From: Symbiodinium natans
Taxonomy: Eukaryota > Sar > Dinophyceae > Suessiales > Symbiodiniaceae
Assembly (NCBI GenBank): GCA_905221605.1
Contig: CAJNDS010002348.1
Span: 182,501-220,000, forward strand
DNA length: 37,500 bases
Reading direction: 5' to 3'
The position numbers and the translations under genes were made by a program. Below, in pieces: positions 1 through 10,189 of this stretch (positions are counted from its first letter, which is position 1; each line of letters starts with the position of its first letter). Below the pieces are notes generated by a model, which saw nothing but the letters and a program-made list of their open reading frames with translations, made no database searches and was not told the DNA's origin.

Positions 1-415
1 TTTCATTTTTAGGCATTCTCGGGTTTAGGGGCATTTTAGGGTCAAGGTTTAGGGTTGGGATGTTTTGGGGGTCCTTGGAGAGTTAGATGCAATCGGAATT
101 TGTTCGGACATGTCATGTGCAACCCTAAACCTTACAACCCGAAAAGCCTCAAGGCCTTAAACCTACACCCCTAAACCCCTAACCCTACACCCCTAAACCA
201 TACGCCGAAACCCCGCAATTCCAACTCCTTGGAGGCCCAGGGCTACTTACCACGGTACGCAGGGCAACTCATTATGGTTCTGCCTGGCCAGTACATTATT
301 TTCGGGCCCTCAGAACCCTACTTATCACCCCTAAACCCTAAACCCTAAACCCCAGACCCGAGACCCCCGACCCTTGACCCTAAGCTACCCACGGACCTTC
401 AAGCGGACTTGCCAG

Positions 416-3400
416 CTGCAACTGGACTCGGGTGACTACCGGCCCCCTTTGGATGTGCTCCACCAATGGCTGAAGCTACTTGGCTCAATTCCTAAACCCT
501 AAACCCTAAACCCTAAACCCTAAACCCTAAACCCTAAACCCTAAACCGGGTCGCCTGAAGCCTGTGGGGTCTGCAGTTTTGGGGTTTAGGGAAATTATGG
601 TTGAGGGTTGGGCTTTGATTCAGCTGGAGCTGACCGGAACCGGATCTGCAATTTTGGGGCTGAGGGTTTAATGATGTCTTAAATTCGGGGCATGAGCTTT
701 CTTTAGGGTTTAGGGTTTAGGGTTTAGGGTTTAGGGTTTAGGGTTTAGGGTTTAGGGTTTAGGGTTTAGGGTTTAGGGTTTAGGTCTTCTCAAGCCTTTG
801 CTTGTTTTCACGTCAAGTCGGGTTCACCAAACTTCACAGCTCGGACCCCTCATCATGTTGGCACGGAAGCTGGAGATCCTAAGCCAGGCTCGTTTTGGGG
901 TTTGGGGTTTAGGGTTTAGGGTTTAGGCTTTAGGATTTAGGCTTTAGGGTTTAGGGTCTAGGTCGCAAGTCCCAAACAATCCCCGAAATGTCCATCCTAG
1001 CCAAGCCCTTGGCCCGACTTCATGCTGGAGGGGGAGTCGAGGTAAACCCTGTTGTTGGGCTTTAGGAGCTTTAGTTGTTTCAGGGGTTTCAAGTCTTTAG
1101 GGGCTTCAGGGGGTGTAGGGGTTTCAAAGTAGATCCCCGTAAGCCTTCAGGGTTCCGAAGAATGACCGACCCAAGAGTATAGGGTACTATTTGGGGCTCC
1201 CCTTTAGATCTAGGGGTCTGCGTGAATCCTATATAAACCCTAAAAAGTAATACAGGCACAGGGGGTTTGCATAGCATTTAGGAGGGTGTACTCCTGTTCT
1301 GGGAAATGTCCAAATGTCCAAATGTTTTTCAAGATTCTTCCTTTCATATTCATCTCTATATAGCCGCATTCTTCAAACGCCAAAGCAAAGCCCTCAACAC
1401 TAAGTCACAGGTCCACAGGGCTCAGCGACCTCTACACAGCGCGCGCTGTTCTGCATGAGGACGCCAGGGCAATTTGCGGGCTTTCGTCCCTGCATTGCAA
1501 GCCCAAAGCCGGGACCAATTAGCCCCAAACCTCTCAACTACCTTAAACCCTAAAGCCCTCCCCACCCCTCCCCCAAACGTACAATAAAGAACGTAGACAA
1601 ATATCCAAGAACCGAACCGGACCCCCGCAACCTTGACATGTTGTGCATGCTCCCCAACAACTGAGGGTCTATAGTGACTGCTCCTCAGTTGGGAGGCAGG
1701 AGAAGGCTTCTCTTCTTAGCCTAGCTGGGTTTAGGGTTTAGGGTTTAGGCCTTGTTCTGAACGTGGCTTTAGGCCTTTGGGCTTAGGGTTTGCAGCTGTA
1801 GCTGCGGTGACTAAAAAAAACGGGTGTCGGCTTTAGGGTTTCTGGGGTTCGGGTGTAGGGGTTCTAGGGTTTAGGGGTTTAGTGGCATACAGGATTACAG
1901 GGTGTACAGGGTGGTATGCGGTGTATGCGGCTTAGGGTAAGCAAGGGCTGCAAGCACTCCACAAGACCCAACATGCTCCCTGCCAACTGTGTGCGGCAAA
2001 GCCAACCTCGAAAGCCTACTTCGAAAGGGCCTTTGGGGTTCAGGGTTGAGGGTTGAGGGTTGAGGGTTGAGGTTTAGGGTTGAGGGTTTAGGGTTTAGGG
2101 TTTAGGGTTGAAGCCTTCTCTTGTGCCTCCCGCCAACAGACGATCCTCATTGCCACGCCCACGACGGCCTCGCCTGGCAAAAACCTGGTCGCTCGGGCTT
2201 TGCCGCGTCCCCAGACTTTTACGTTTATGGGTGGTGTTTCTGCAGCCCTAAACCCTAACCCCTAAGCCAGGGTGGCGTTTCTGCAAAATCTTCGAATCTC
2301 TGGAAGGTGGTCTCATACATCCTGATAGACTCAAAAACCCACACTTTAAATGAGCTTAGCCACCCAAGACCCCCTGAAAATGTTGTTTTGGGTGCGGAGG
2401 GTAAGGTATGTGTGCAGAATTTACTTGTGTCCGCTTTACGCATTCTGCATGCTCTTCTTGGGTTAAGGGAGTCAAAGGGGGGCGGGTTCAGGTTGTACTG
2501 TTGACAAAAATCGAAGGAAAACCAGGGTCCTTACTAGCGTTCCATGGCCTGTTGCTACATCTGGGGCTCCATGTGTTGGCAGCATTCCAGGCTGTAGGGG
2601 TATAGAGTTTAAATTCAGAGCCAGAGGAGTCTAAGGGTGGGGGTTCCGAGCCAGAGGAGTCTGAGGGTTGGCCCTACGCAACCTGCGTTGGTATCTTGTA
2701 GCCTGAATCCCGAAGCCCTAAACCCATATAGGGCTTCCCAGTCACAACCCGTCTCTTTCTTCAGCCCATGAAGCGTCCGATGACCCCATGGATCCGAAAC
2801 ACGAATCCCCTAAAAAGCAACCTCTCAAGACCCTAACCCCTAAACCCTAAGCCCTAAACCCTCTCAAGATAGTGGCAATTAAACTTGAACAGTGGTCATT
2901 GTGAATTGTTAATGCTAGCGTGGAGGGGAATCATGTATAGGAGTGGAGTGGCAACCCGCCAGGCTGCGGCGGAATCTGAATTGCACCGCGTGACATGGCT
3001 GGTGCCTTTCCTTGGGGACAAGTGAACCCTAAAAGTGGGTTCATATTACCCTATACTACTATAATTCCTATTAAGGTATATGAGCCCTAAACCTAAACCT
3101 AAACCCCAAACCCCAAACCCCAAACCCCAAACCCCAAACCCCAAACCCTAAACCCTAAACCCTAAACCCTAAACCCTAAACCCTCTTACGGGTCATGTCG
3201 TCCCCAAGGTTCTCGATTGTGCAAGTCGCAAAGTCGCAACCAAACAGGTGCGGAGAGCGAGTGTGTCGCACATCGTTCCGAGGCATGCTTGGCAGTTACA
3301 AACCCTAAACCCTAAACCCTAAACCCTAAACCCTAAACCCTAAACCCTAAACCCTGAAAAAAGTTACAAGGCTCAAAAAGCCGAATATGTCCAATCTCCT

Positions 3401-6400
3401 GCGCTGCTTACAACTGGGCTTCAAGCCAAGAAGCCTCAAAGCCAGCAACTGCCCCCCCGAAACGTTGGCACTCGCATCTTGAATCCATAGGGCCACCACC
3501 AGCCCTGCCGCCCCCCCCCCCCCCCCCCATTTAGGGTTTAGGGTTTAGGGTTTAGGGTTTAGGGTTTAGGGTTTAGGGTTTAGGGTTCCCCCTATTTGGA
3601 TCATGTTACCAGTTGCGGCGTGACGTGGCGCCCATGGCTGCGGCCATTTCTGACGTGTTTCTCCCGCGGCCTCCGTTGCGAAGTGTGTTGCCGCGGCGAC
3701 TGCCATACTCAAGCCTCCCGTCGTAGCTTCCACTCAGCCCTTCAGGGCCCTTTAAAAGCCTTGAAGCCGACCGCGCAAGTCCTCACTCCTGTGCCCTGTG
3801 CTTCTTATTCCCGCCTTAGAGTAGCCTTGGGGCATTTGGAGTTCAGAGCTGATATGAGCAAGGGCCTATTGTGGTGACTCTGACTCTCTACGGGGGGGAT
3901 TCACTGAACCCTAAACCCTCAATGCCCGATCCTGAACTGGGCAGGCGACAAACTAAGCAATAAACCTTCAATAAACCTTCGCAATGGGCTTCACATGTAT
4001 AGCTTGTTGGGTTCACAGGGTTTGGGGTTTAGGTTCTAGGGTTTGGGGGTTTGTAGAGTCCGGGGGCTGATACGGCCTTTTGGTAGCCCCTAAAGGGTTC
4101 GACATCGACTATACCTCCCCCCCCCCTGGCGCCATGATGCGCAGCGTGCGCTGCGCCCGCCTGCTTCGGGCGCACCGCCGGTTACCGCGGTTGCCGTGGG
4201 GGCCGGTGGCACAGGCCTTGTTCAGCGTGGTAGCCCGGTGGTGCCCTGAGCCCTTTCTTTGGCTCAAGGTTAAGGTAGTTTTACCCAACAAGGGCGTTAG
4301 TACCATTTTTAGAAAAAAACGGGGAACAAGTCACGTTTATATGAGTTTTCGGAGCTACAAAACTCAAGGATGCAAGCGGCGCGTAGCTGTTTGACCTATT
4401 GACAACTTGCTCACCTCTTATGCATCAAATGCAGCCCCCCGCCCCCCTCCTCGAACTTCTCAAGCCAGTCCAAAGCTCAATGCCCCTCATGTACTTCTCA
4501 CGCAGCCTCGCCTCGAAAACCTCAGACCCCTAGCCCTAAACCCTAAACCCTAAACCCTAATAAACCCTAATGAACCTAAACCCTAAACCCTAAACCCTAA
4601 ACCCTAAACCCTAAACCCTAAACCCTAAACCCTAAACCCTAAACCCTAAACCCTAAACCCTAAACCCTAAACCCTAAACCCTAAACCCTAAACCCTAAAC
4701 CCTAAACCCTAAACCCTAAACCCTAAACCCTAAACCCTAAACCCTAAACCCTAAACCCTAAACCCCAAGTCCAAAAGCCCTAGGAGCGCTACAGTTCAGA
4801 GCGCCAAAGCCCCCCCCGCACCCAAAACCATGGAGCCCGGATGCCCAAAAGGACTCGAACCACCAAAAATCTAAACCCTAAACCCTAAACCCTATACCCT
4901 AAACCCCTTTTATACCCCAAGAGAAAATCCCCCCATAAAGGGACCCCCAAAAGGGAAGCCCTTATTTTCGGAACCACCCCCCCCCCCCCATATAGCATCA
5001 TACTACCATGATGATATAATTTGGGATGTTCCCCCCTATTCTAGCAGTCCTTAATCGGATTGTACTAGGGGGTACTAGAATCGCTATTAAGGACTGTTAG
5101 TATAAGGGGGAACATCCCTTGAAGCACACATACGTAAAAGCACAACATACTGAAACTCGCGACCAACTTAGCAAGTACTATAGGTGTCGGAATTATTACG
5201 AATAGTATTCCCTTATGGTATTCCTTTTTGGTTCCTGCATATACAGTTGACACCCTATTCTAATCATCAAGGCCCTCCCTAAACCCTAAACCCTAAACCC
5301 TAAACCCTAAACCCTAAACCCTAATTCCTAAATCCTAAACCCTAAACCCTAAACCCTAAACCCTAAACCCATACTGCCATTCTTGGGAGCAGGGCTGCCG
5401 GCCCCTTGCCCCGCGGCCGCTCCGGGCGGCCGTGCGCGGCGAGTCTTCCCAGGTGCGGTTTAGGGTTTAGGGTTTAAGGTTTAGGGTTTAGGGTTTCGGG
5501 TTTAGGGTTTAAGGTTTAGGGTTTACGGTTTAGGGTTTGCAAGCCCTGAACCCCTAAAAGCCTCAAGCCTGACAAACGAAACAAATTCCAAGACACTGTA
5601 AGCTCTGCCCGAAAATCCCTCTCCCTAAGCCCTAAACCCTAAACCCCAAACCCTAAACCCCAAACCCTAAACCCTAAACCCTAAACCCTAAACCCTAAAC
5701 CCTAAACCCTAAACCCCAAACCCCAAACCCTAAAACCTAAACCTGTCTGGCAGGTCGAGCCCCAAGACGCCTCTCAAGGTGCCGAGGCGAGCCCCACACT
5801 GAGCAGCGAGGACCGGAGGGGAGGTTCACTATTTCAGGGACCCGGGGGCTTGTTGTGCCTTTTTTTCTAGGGTTTAGGGTTTAGGGTTTAGGGTTTAGGG
5901 TTTAGGGTTTAGGGGTTTAGGGTTTAGGGGTTTAGGGGTTTAGGGGTTTAGGGTTTAGGGGTTTACAAGGTTGAGGTGGTCGACTTGCGAGATCTTGGGG
6001 GTTTTGCTTGTGCTGCTTTTGCTTTTGGGGGGATCGTAGGTGTGGGTTTAGGGTTTAGGGTTTAGGGTTTAGGGTTTAGGGTTTAGGGTTTAGGGTTTAG
6101 GGTTTACGGTTTAGGGTTTAGGGGTGTCTCTGCCTCAGCCAAGACTGCGCATCGGGGTATCGGGCAAGTTCTCCCAGCCACCAGGCCTGCGACTCATAGT
6201 TGGGGGCTGGGGCGGCTTTCCTTAGTCGTAAACGATATACGGTGTGTGTGTGTGTCCATTCACTGTATCCCTACACCCTCTAAACCCTACTTTAACATCC
6301 TGTAAACCGTATAGAATCCTATAAACGCTCTAACGCTGGTCTCTTAACCCTCTAAACCCTCTAAGCCCTGTAAAATCTTATGAGCCCCGCAAACTCAAGA

Positions 6401-7680
6401 AGCCCTGCACAGTCCTATAAGGGTTTAGGGTTTAGGGTTTAGGGTCTAGGGTTTAGGGTTTCCAAGCACGCCGGAACCAGGAGCTCGCTCTCATCATCCC
6501 TCCGCGAAACTTCATCCAGGCCAGTGCCAAAAGCCCCGCCTGAGGGGTTTAGGGTTTAGGGTCTAGAGGCCCTGAGCCCTCAGCCGCCAGAAACCTGTCA
6601 GGCGTTACCTTACTGACCCAACGCCTGCTGGTTTTGCAGGTTCCCGAAAGAATCCTCTCAAGTATCTGTTACCGGAACCCACATAAAGCGTAGGTTTTCG
6701 GTTCTTAAGGCTTAGGGTGTAGGGTTGAGGGTTTAGGGTTTAGGGTTTCGGATTACCTCACCCGCGGTTCCCAGTCTCTATGGCTCTCGGGGCTTATAAG
6801 GTTCACGATCCTTAAGCCCTAACTGGTTACCTCAGGAACCAAGACCGTCGGTTTTGTAGGTTACTATCGGGGTCGGAATAACTACCCATAGCATTCCCTT
6901 ATGGTCCCTTCATAGATAGATACGAATAGTATTTTGTTGTGGTCACTGTTATATACTACAATGACCCCCAAAACCTTGTTTTAAGGCCCCTAAGTTCCCT
7001 AAGAATGCTCAGAGGGGTTCGAGAGGATCTTACTTGGAGGTTCATGGTACTTATCAACCAATTATAACTGTACTTACAACCATATTGGGGCACTTAAGGG
7101 GCTTATAAGTGGGTTAGATGTACAGCTATAATTGGTCAATAAGTACCCCTAAACGCTAAACCCTAAACCCCAAACCCAAACCCTAAACCCTACACCCTAA
7201 ACCCTAAGTACAGTTATAATTGGTTAAATAGCACCAAAATCCTCCAAATAGAGCTCTAGGAAGCCCGAGGCTGTCCAGCCCCGGCTTCCTTGCTATTTGC
7301 GTGCGTGGGTGTAGGGTTTAGGATTTAGGATTTGGGGTTTAGGGTTTAGGGTTTAGGGTTTAGGGTCGAGGGTTGAGGGTTGAGGGTTTAGGGCGTGGGT
7401 GGGCGGGTGGGCGTGTGGGAGTCGCCGTGGTGCTACAAAGAATCTCCAAATCTTGAGACGGAGACCGTCCTGGAGCCTGCCGGCCTGACCTCGACTGCAG
7501 AGGACGAAGTTCTTTGCGCAAATGCTGACCGCCACCCTAAACCCTAATTAGACCCTAAACCCTAAACCGAACCCACTGGCCATGGTGCGTGAAGCTCGCC
7601 TGGCTTGGGTGCAAGCAGCAGTGGCAGAAGATGACGTCGGTGCAAACGTGCCCTCTGTGAAGACGACGAAGCTCCAGTAG
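416..7680 (+). CDS. Unidentified interrupted gene(s), exon candidates only
   Basis: This is a stretch of exon-like islands between telomeric arrays, not a resolved gene. Open, array-free pieces bounded by AG and by GC, GA or GT include 416-482 (ends QWLKLLG), 795-887, 2963-2997 (AAAESELHRVTW), 5754-5820 (VEPQDASQGAEASPTLSSED) and about 6133-6205. The final piece ends at the TAG at 7678-7680. The later pieces are rich in Ser, Glu and Pro, like a disordered tail. They may belong to one gene or several; the joins were not solved. Only the strand and the stop are reasonably supported. Spaces between pieces hold telomeric arrays and MITE-like hairpins. Confidence 0.25.
491..547 (-). repeat. CCCTAAA array
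   Basis: About 8 perfect units. Confidence 0.95.
702..783 (+). repeat. TTTAGGG array
   Basis: About 12 perfect units, directly upstream of the possible channel exon at 795. Confidence 0.95.
795..887 (+). CDS. Possible ion-channel transmembrane exon
   Basis: A 93-nt piece in phase 0 lies between CTCAAG and a GC donor (CAG, then GCTC). It reads through SQLGPLIMLARKLEILSQ, which resembles the TRP/polycystin S5 region, where an LGP motif follows a basic linker. The resemblance is to one short motif only. No pore or S6 exon was recognised downstream, so the family call is weak. Confidence 0.25.
2290..2605. other. Unassigned stretch without telomeric repeats
   Basis: About 300 bp of unique-looking sequence has short open frames on both strands but no recognised motif or clear splice frame. 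A 33-bp imperfect direct repeat (GAGCCAGAGGAGTCT twice) follows at 2618-2665. Nothing functional can be assigned. Confidence 0.3.
3011..3090. mobile_element. Family E element, left part
   Basis: CTTGGGGACAAGTGAACCCT and AAGGTATATGAGCCCTAAAC are shared with the copies at 14.0 and 14.5 kb; the right terminus is lost in telomeric repeats. Confidence 0.7.
3104..3184 (-). repeat. CCCCAAA then CCCTAAA array
   Basis: A block of six variant CCCCAAA units is followed by normal CCCTAAA units; the change is abrupt. Confidence 0.9.
3510..3587 (+). repeat. Poly-C tract joined to TTTAGGG array
   Basis: A C run of about 18 is followed after three bases by 8 TTTAGGG units. A nearby CCCTAAA array (3300-3355) has the other orientation. 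Confidence 0.9.
4533..4766 (-). repeat. Longest CCCTAAA array
   Basis: It has about 27 uninterrupted perfect units from 4574 to 4764, plus a few interrupted ones before. It is the longest perfect telomeric tract in the window. Confidence 0.95.
5023..5118. mobile_element. Family A element, copy 1
   Basis: Inverted termini GGGATGTTCCCCCCTATTCT and AGTATAAGGGGGAACATCCC, with subterminal AGTCCTTAAT and ATTAAGGACT. About 95 bp, no coding capacity. Confidence 0.9.
5278..5371 (-). repeat. CCCTAAA array
   Basis: About 12 units with one degenerate interruption in the middle. Confidence 0.9.
5459..5742. repeat. Opposed TTTAGGG and CCCTAAA arrays
   Basis: TTTAGGG units with point variants (5459-5538) and a CCCTAAA/CCCCAAA array (5626-5742) face each other across about 85 bp. 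Confidence 0.9.
5868..6124 (+). repeat. Two TTTAGGG arrays
   Basis: 5868-5966 mixes TTTAGGG and TTTAGGGG units; 6046-6124 is nearly perfect. About 80 bp of non-repeat lies between. Confidence 0.9.
7033..7248. mobile_element. Family C element split by a telomeric array
   Basis: Left terminus CTTGGAGGTTCATGGTACTT and right terminus ATCCTCCAAA. About 30 bp of the right part (TATAATTGGT core) occurs on both sides of a short CCCTAAA array (7148-7205). Confidence 0.8.
7552..7680 (+). CDS. Probable last exon of upstream gene
   Basis: An open frame after ATTAG runs through telomere-derived codons into AMVREARLAWVQAAVAEDD and ends VKTTKLQ at TAG 7678-7680. Codons in the second half are balanced and GC-rich, as in the confirmed exons of this window. 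The frame may instead begin at the ATG at 7582. An open piece just upstream (about 7455-7540, containing ETVLEPAGLTSTAEDE) could precede it. The product is not recognised. Confidence 0.4.
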   Translation, partial: TLNPKPNPLAMVREARLAWVQAAVAEDDVGANVPSVKTTKLQ

Positions 7681-7911
7681 ACAGGGTTTAGGGGTGTTCA
7701 GACTTTGGGGGTTTAGACTTAGGGATCCTAAACCTTACGCCCTATCCAAACCCTAAACCCTAAACCCTTAATCCTTTACCCAAACCCTAAACCCTATAAA
7801 CCCTAAGCCCTAAACCCGAAACCCGAAACCCGAAACCCTAAACCCTAAACTTTAAACCCTAAACCCTAACCCTAAACCCTGCAAGGGGGCCTTCTGCCCA
7901 TTCCCCCTCAG

Positions 7912-7972
7912 ACCTGGAGCCAAACTCCGGAGGCCTTGCGGGTGGCCTCCTCCCAGCCCGAGGACGAAGAAA
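7912..7972 (+). CDS. Candidate exon, acidic
   Basis: The piece follows a pyrimidine-rich CCCCCTCAG acceptor and ends at a GC donor inside GAAGAAAGC. It reads TWSQTPEALRVASSQPEDEE. It lies 230 nt after the stop at 7680, so it probably belongs to the next gene, the one carrying the half EF-hand at 8697. No function is assigned. Confidence 0.3.
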
Positions 7973-8191
7973 GCTTAGGGTTCAGGGTTCAGGGGGTTTA
8001 GGGTTTAGGGTTTAAGGTTTAGGGTTTAGGGAGTTTCGGCTTAGGGTTTAGGGTTTAGGGTTTGGGGTTTAGGGTTTAGGGTTAGGCTTTACGGGGGGCT
8101 TAAGGCTTAAGCTTCAGGAGGGGCTAAGCGGGGTAGGGCGGGATTGCGCGAGGAGGGGTCTAAAGATGTTGGGTTTGGGTTTCGGGGGTTC

Positions 8192-8407
8192 AAGGCTGGG
8201 TAGCCCAGTGGGTACCCTTTCACCCTCTTGTTGTTTTATGGGCTCCCTTCTAAAGTAACCAACCCAACCCAAGGGTGCCCTTCTCAAAATATGGTTACTG
8301 GGCTATTGTTGTTTATGGGTTCCCTTCTAAAGTATCAAAATATGGTTACTTTTGTTGTTTATGGGTTCCCTTCTAAAGTATCAAAATATGGTTACTGGGC
8401 TACCAAG
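8192..8407. mobile_element. Family B element with internal tandem duplication
   Basis: Ends GGTAGCCCAGTGGGTACCC and GGTTACTGGGCTACCAAG are inverted. The inside contains two nearly identical 46-bp units (8305-8350 and 8351-8396). The open frame across it is non-coding in origin. Confidence 0.85.
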
Positions 8408-8696
8408 AAGGTTTTGAGTTTTCAAGGCTTGGGTTGCGGATCTTGGGGCTCTGGGCTTGCAGGGCTCAGGGTCGTAATGTAGGGCTTGCGGTCCCAAACC
8501 TTCAGGACAAAATCCTGGAGTTTTAAATCCTTACCATCAACCCAATGAACCCCTGAACCAACCCCAGCCCTTGCCTTGGCCATGAACGTTCTTGAGGGAG
8601 GGGGTTCAAGGGGGGGGGTATGTAACCCAAGGTTCCCTAGTTTTCCCCAGTACTCCCTCAGGCCTCCCCCCCCCTTACGAACCCTATACAAAGCAG

Positions 8697-8739
8697 GAGC
8701 TACGGAAAGCTTTCCAGCGTCTGGACGTCGACATGTCAG
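8697..8739 (+). CDS. Half EF-hand exon
   Basis: This 43-nt exon sits between AAGCAG and GTACC. It encodes ELRKAFQRLDVDMSG, which matches the E-helix and first half of an EF-hand Ca2+-binding loop (D-x-D-x-S-G at positions 1 to 6). The exon ends in phase 1. The second half of the loop would be on the next exon and was not identified with confidence. EF-hand proteins are very common in dinoflagellates; the role of this one cannot be told. Confidence 0.5.
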
Positions 8740-8865
8740 GTACCGGATTGACCGCATGCGGGGTTTAGGGTTTAGGGTTTAGGGTTTAGGGTTTAGAGGG
8801 CTTCCGGGCTTAGTTGTTGGAGTGCGTGAGGGTTCTCGAGCCTAAGCGCTCAGAGCACAGTCTCG

Positions 8866-8970
8866 AAGGTTCATGGGCGCTTTAAAGATGCAGGGTTATA
8901 AGTACCCTAAACAGGTTTTCACTACAGTACTGTAGTTACCCTACTTGTAGTAAGTGCCCATGAACCTTCA
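8866..8970. mobile_element. Family D element
   Basis: AAGGTTCATGGGCGCTTT at left and AAGTGCCCATGAACCTT at right, with AGGGTTATAAGTACCCTA near the left end. Confidence 0.85.
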
Positions 8971-9371
8971 ACCCTAAACCCTAAACCCTAAACCCTAAAC
9001 CCTAAACCCTAAATACAAAGCCGGAAACCGAAACCTCAAGCCAGCATGCGGGCTCTCGTCAAGGAACGAAAGGAGGGACCCTGATAAGGGACCTTAGGGG
9101 TTTAGGGTTTAAGGTTTAGGGTTTAGGGTTTAGGGTTCTTTGGGCTTCTTGCGGGGCTACTTAGGTATATAGGGACTTGGACTATCGTGAAAGATTTATG
9201 TAGGGTTGTTGGGGTCGTTGGACATTAGGAGGCCGGGGGGGGGAGGGGGGGGGGGGAATTCGCCCCTGGAAAGCTAGTTTGGGAGGAGCGGCAAGCTCGA
9301 CAAACTCAACACCCCTAATCAACTCAAATGAGGGCTTAGAGTTTAGGGTGTAGCGTTTAGGGTGATTACAG

Positions 9372-9448
9372 ACGCATTTGGCGCGGCCGTCTCCCAGTCG
9401 GGGGCAAAGTCTCTCTTCATGTCATGTCAAGACCTGCCCCGGATGGAG
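9372..9448 (+). CDS. Candidate exon downstream of half EF-hand
   Basis: It is open from a TTACAG acceptor to a GT donor (GAG, then GTACGC). Its entry phase fits the phase-1 end of the 8697-8739 exon. It reads through FGAAVSQSGAKSLFMSCQDL. It does not restore a clean second half of the EF loop, so either an exon is missing between them or this belongs to another protein. The 80 nt that follow (9450-9525) are also open in another frame. Confidence 0.3.
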
Positions 9449-9524
9449 GTACGCTCTGCGCGACGGAGCTGCGAACACTGATCGCAGAGGCCGGAACATT
9501 CCAGCATCGGCGACGACACCCTGT

Positions 9525-9662
9525 AACCCCTTAAAAAATATTCCCTTTGAAGGGGTTGATCATGGGGATTCTAGGGCCGGATAGCTATACCCTACAGCCC
9601 CCCCCCCCCCTTAAGAACATGCCCTTTACAGGGTTGGTCATGGGGGTTCTAGGGCCGAATAG
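9525..9662. repeat. Two diverged direct repeats separated by poly-C
   Basis: Units beginning CCCCTTAA and ending TTCTAGGGCCG(G/A)ATAG occur at about 9528-9583 and 9607-9662, with a C run between them. Confidence 0.8.
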
Positions 9663-10044
9663 AGCCCTTCCTGGTTTCGTATCAGGCTGAGGAGCGTGGA
9701 TCCTGCAATTTAGTTGAGCCATGTCTTGGTATACGCAGCGAGGCAGGTGAGTGATCTCGCTTGGCTTGTTGCAGGTTTGGGTTTAGGGTTTAGGGTTTGG
9801 GCTTTAGGGTTTAGGGTTAGGGATTAGGGATTAGGTTTTAGGGTTTAGGGTTGAGGGTTTAGGGTTTAGGGGGTCGAGATCCCGTTTGGTCGAGAACTTC
9901 CCAATCAAGCATGTGTAGAGCATAGGGACAGCACCACTAGGCATACTCGCTGCAGCCAGAAGCACCTGGACGGCATTGAAACCCAAACCCTAAACCCTAC
10001 CATCTTCTGCCTTAAGTCTCAAGCCTTACTCAGCCCCTAGTTAC

Positions 10045-10114
10045 TCTAAACCCTAAACCCTAAACCCTAAACCCTAAACCCTAAACCCTAAACCCTAAAC
10101 CCTAAACCCTAAAC
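10045..10114 (-). repeat. CCCTAAA array upstream of ankyrin start codon
   Basis: Ten units end 13 bp before the ATG of the ankyrin gene. In plants short AAACCCTA boxes near starts act as telo-box promoter elements; a similar effect here is only a possibility. Confidence 0.9.
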
Positions 10115-10126
10115 ATCGCAGCCGCG

Positions 10127-10189
10127 ATGCTGCATGTTTGGATGGTTTCGGGCGAAGAAGTGGCTTCGATACCTTCCGAGGAGCTGACC
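10127..10189 (+). CDS. Ankyrin gene exon 1, start codon
   Basis: ATG in GCCGCGATG, with a second in-frame ATG at 10142, opens MLHVWMVSGEEVASIPSEEL. Unspliced, the frame would stop at the TGA at 10242-10244. The GA donor at 10190 restores the conserved DVRSLKQ helix with exon 2. An AG (10120-10121) lies just upstream of the ATG and could be a spliced-leader acceptor, giving a very short leader (inference). Confidence 0.75.

Noticed and set aside
1-1000. True chromosome end (terminal telomere)
   Set aside because: The first arrays are short and of both orientations, and similar arrays continue throughout the window among genes.
4080-4394. 104-codon + frame with Arg-rich segment
   Set aside because: A GC-rich part (4134-4230) might be an exon, but the rest runs into a degenerate family B-like sequence and no acceptor is visible; not supported enough to list.
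8228-8482. Open frame over the first family B element
   Set aside because: It is made by the duplicated 46-bp unit of a non-coding element.
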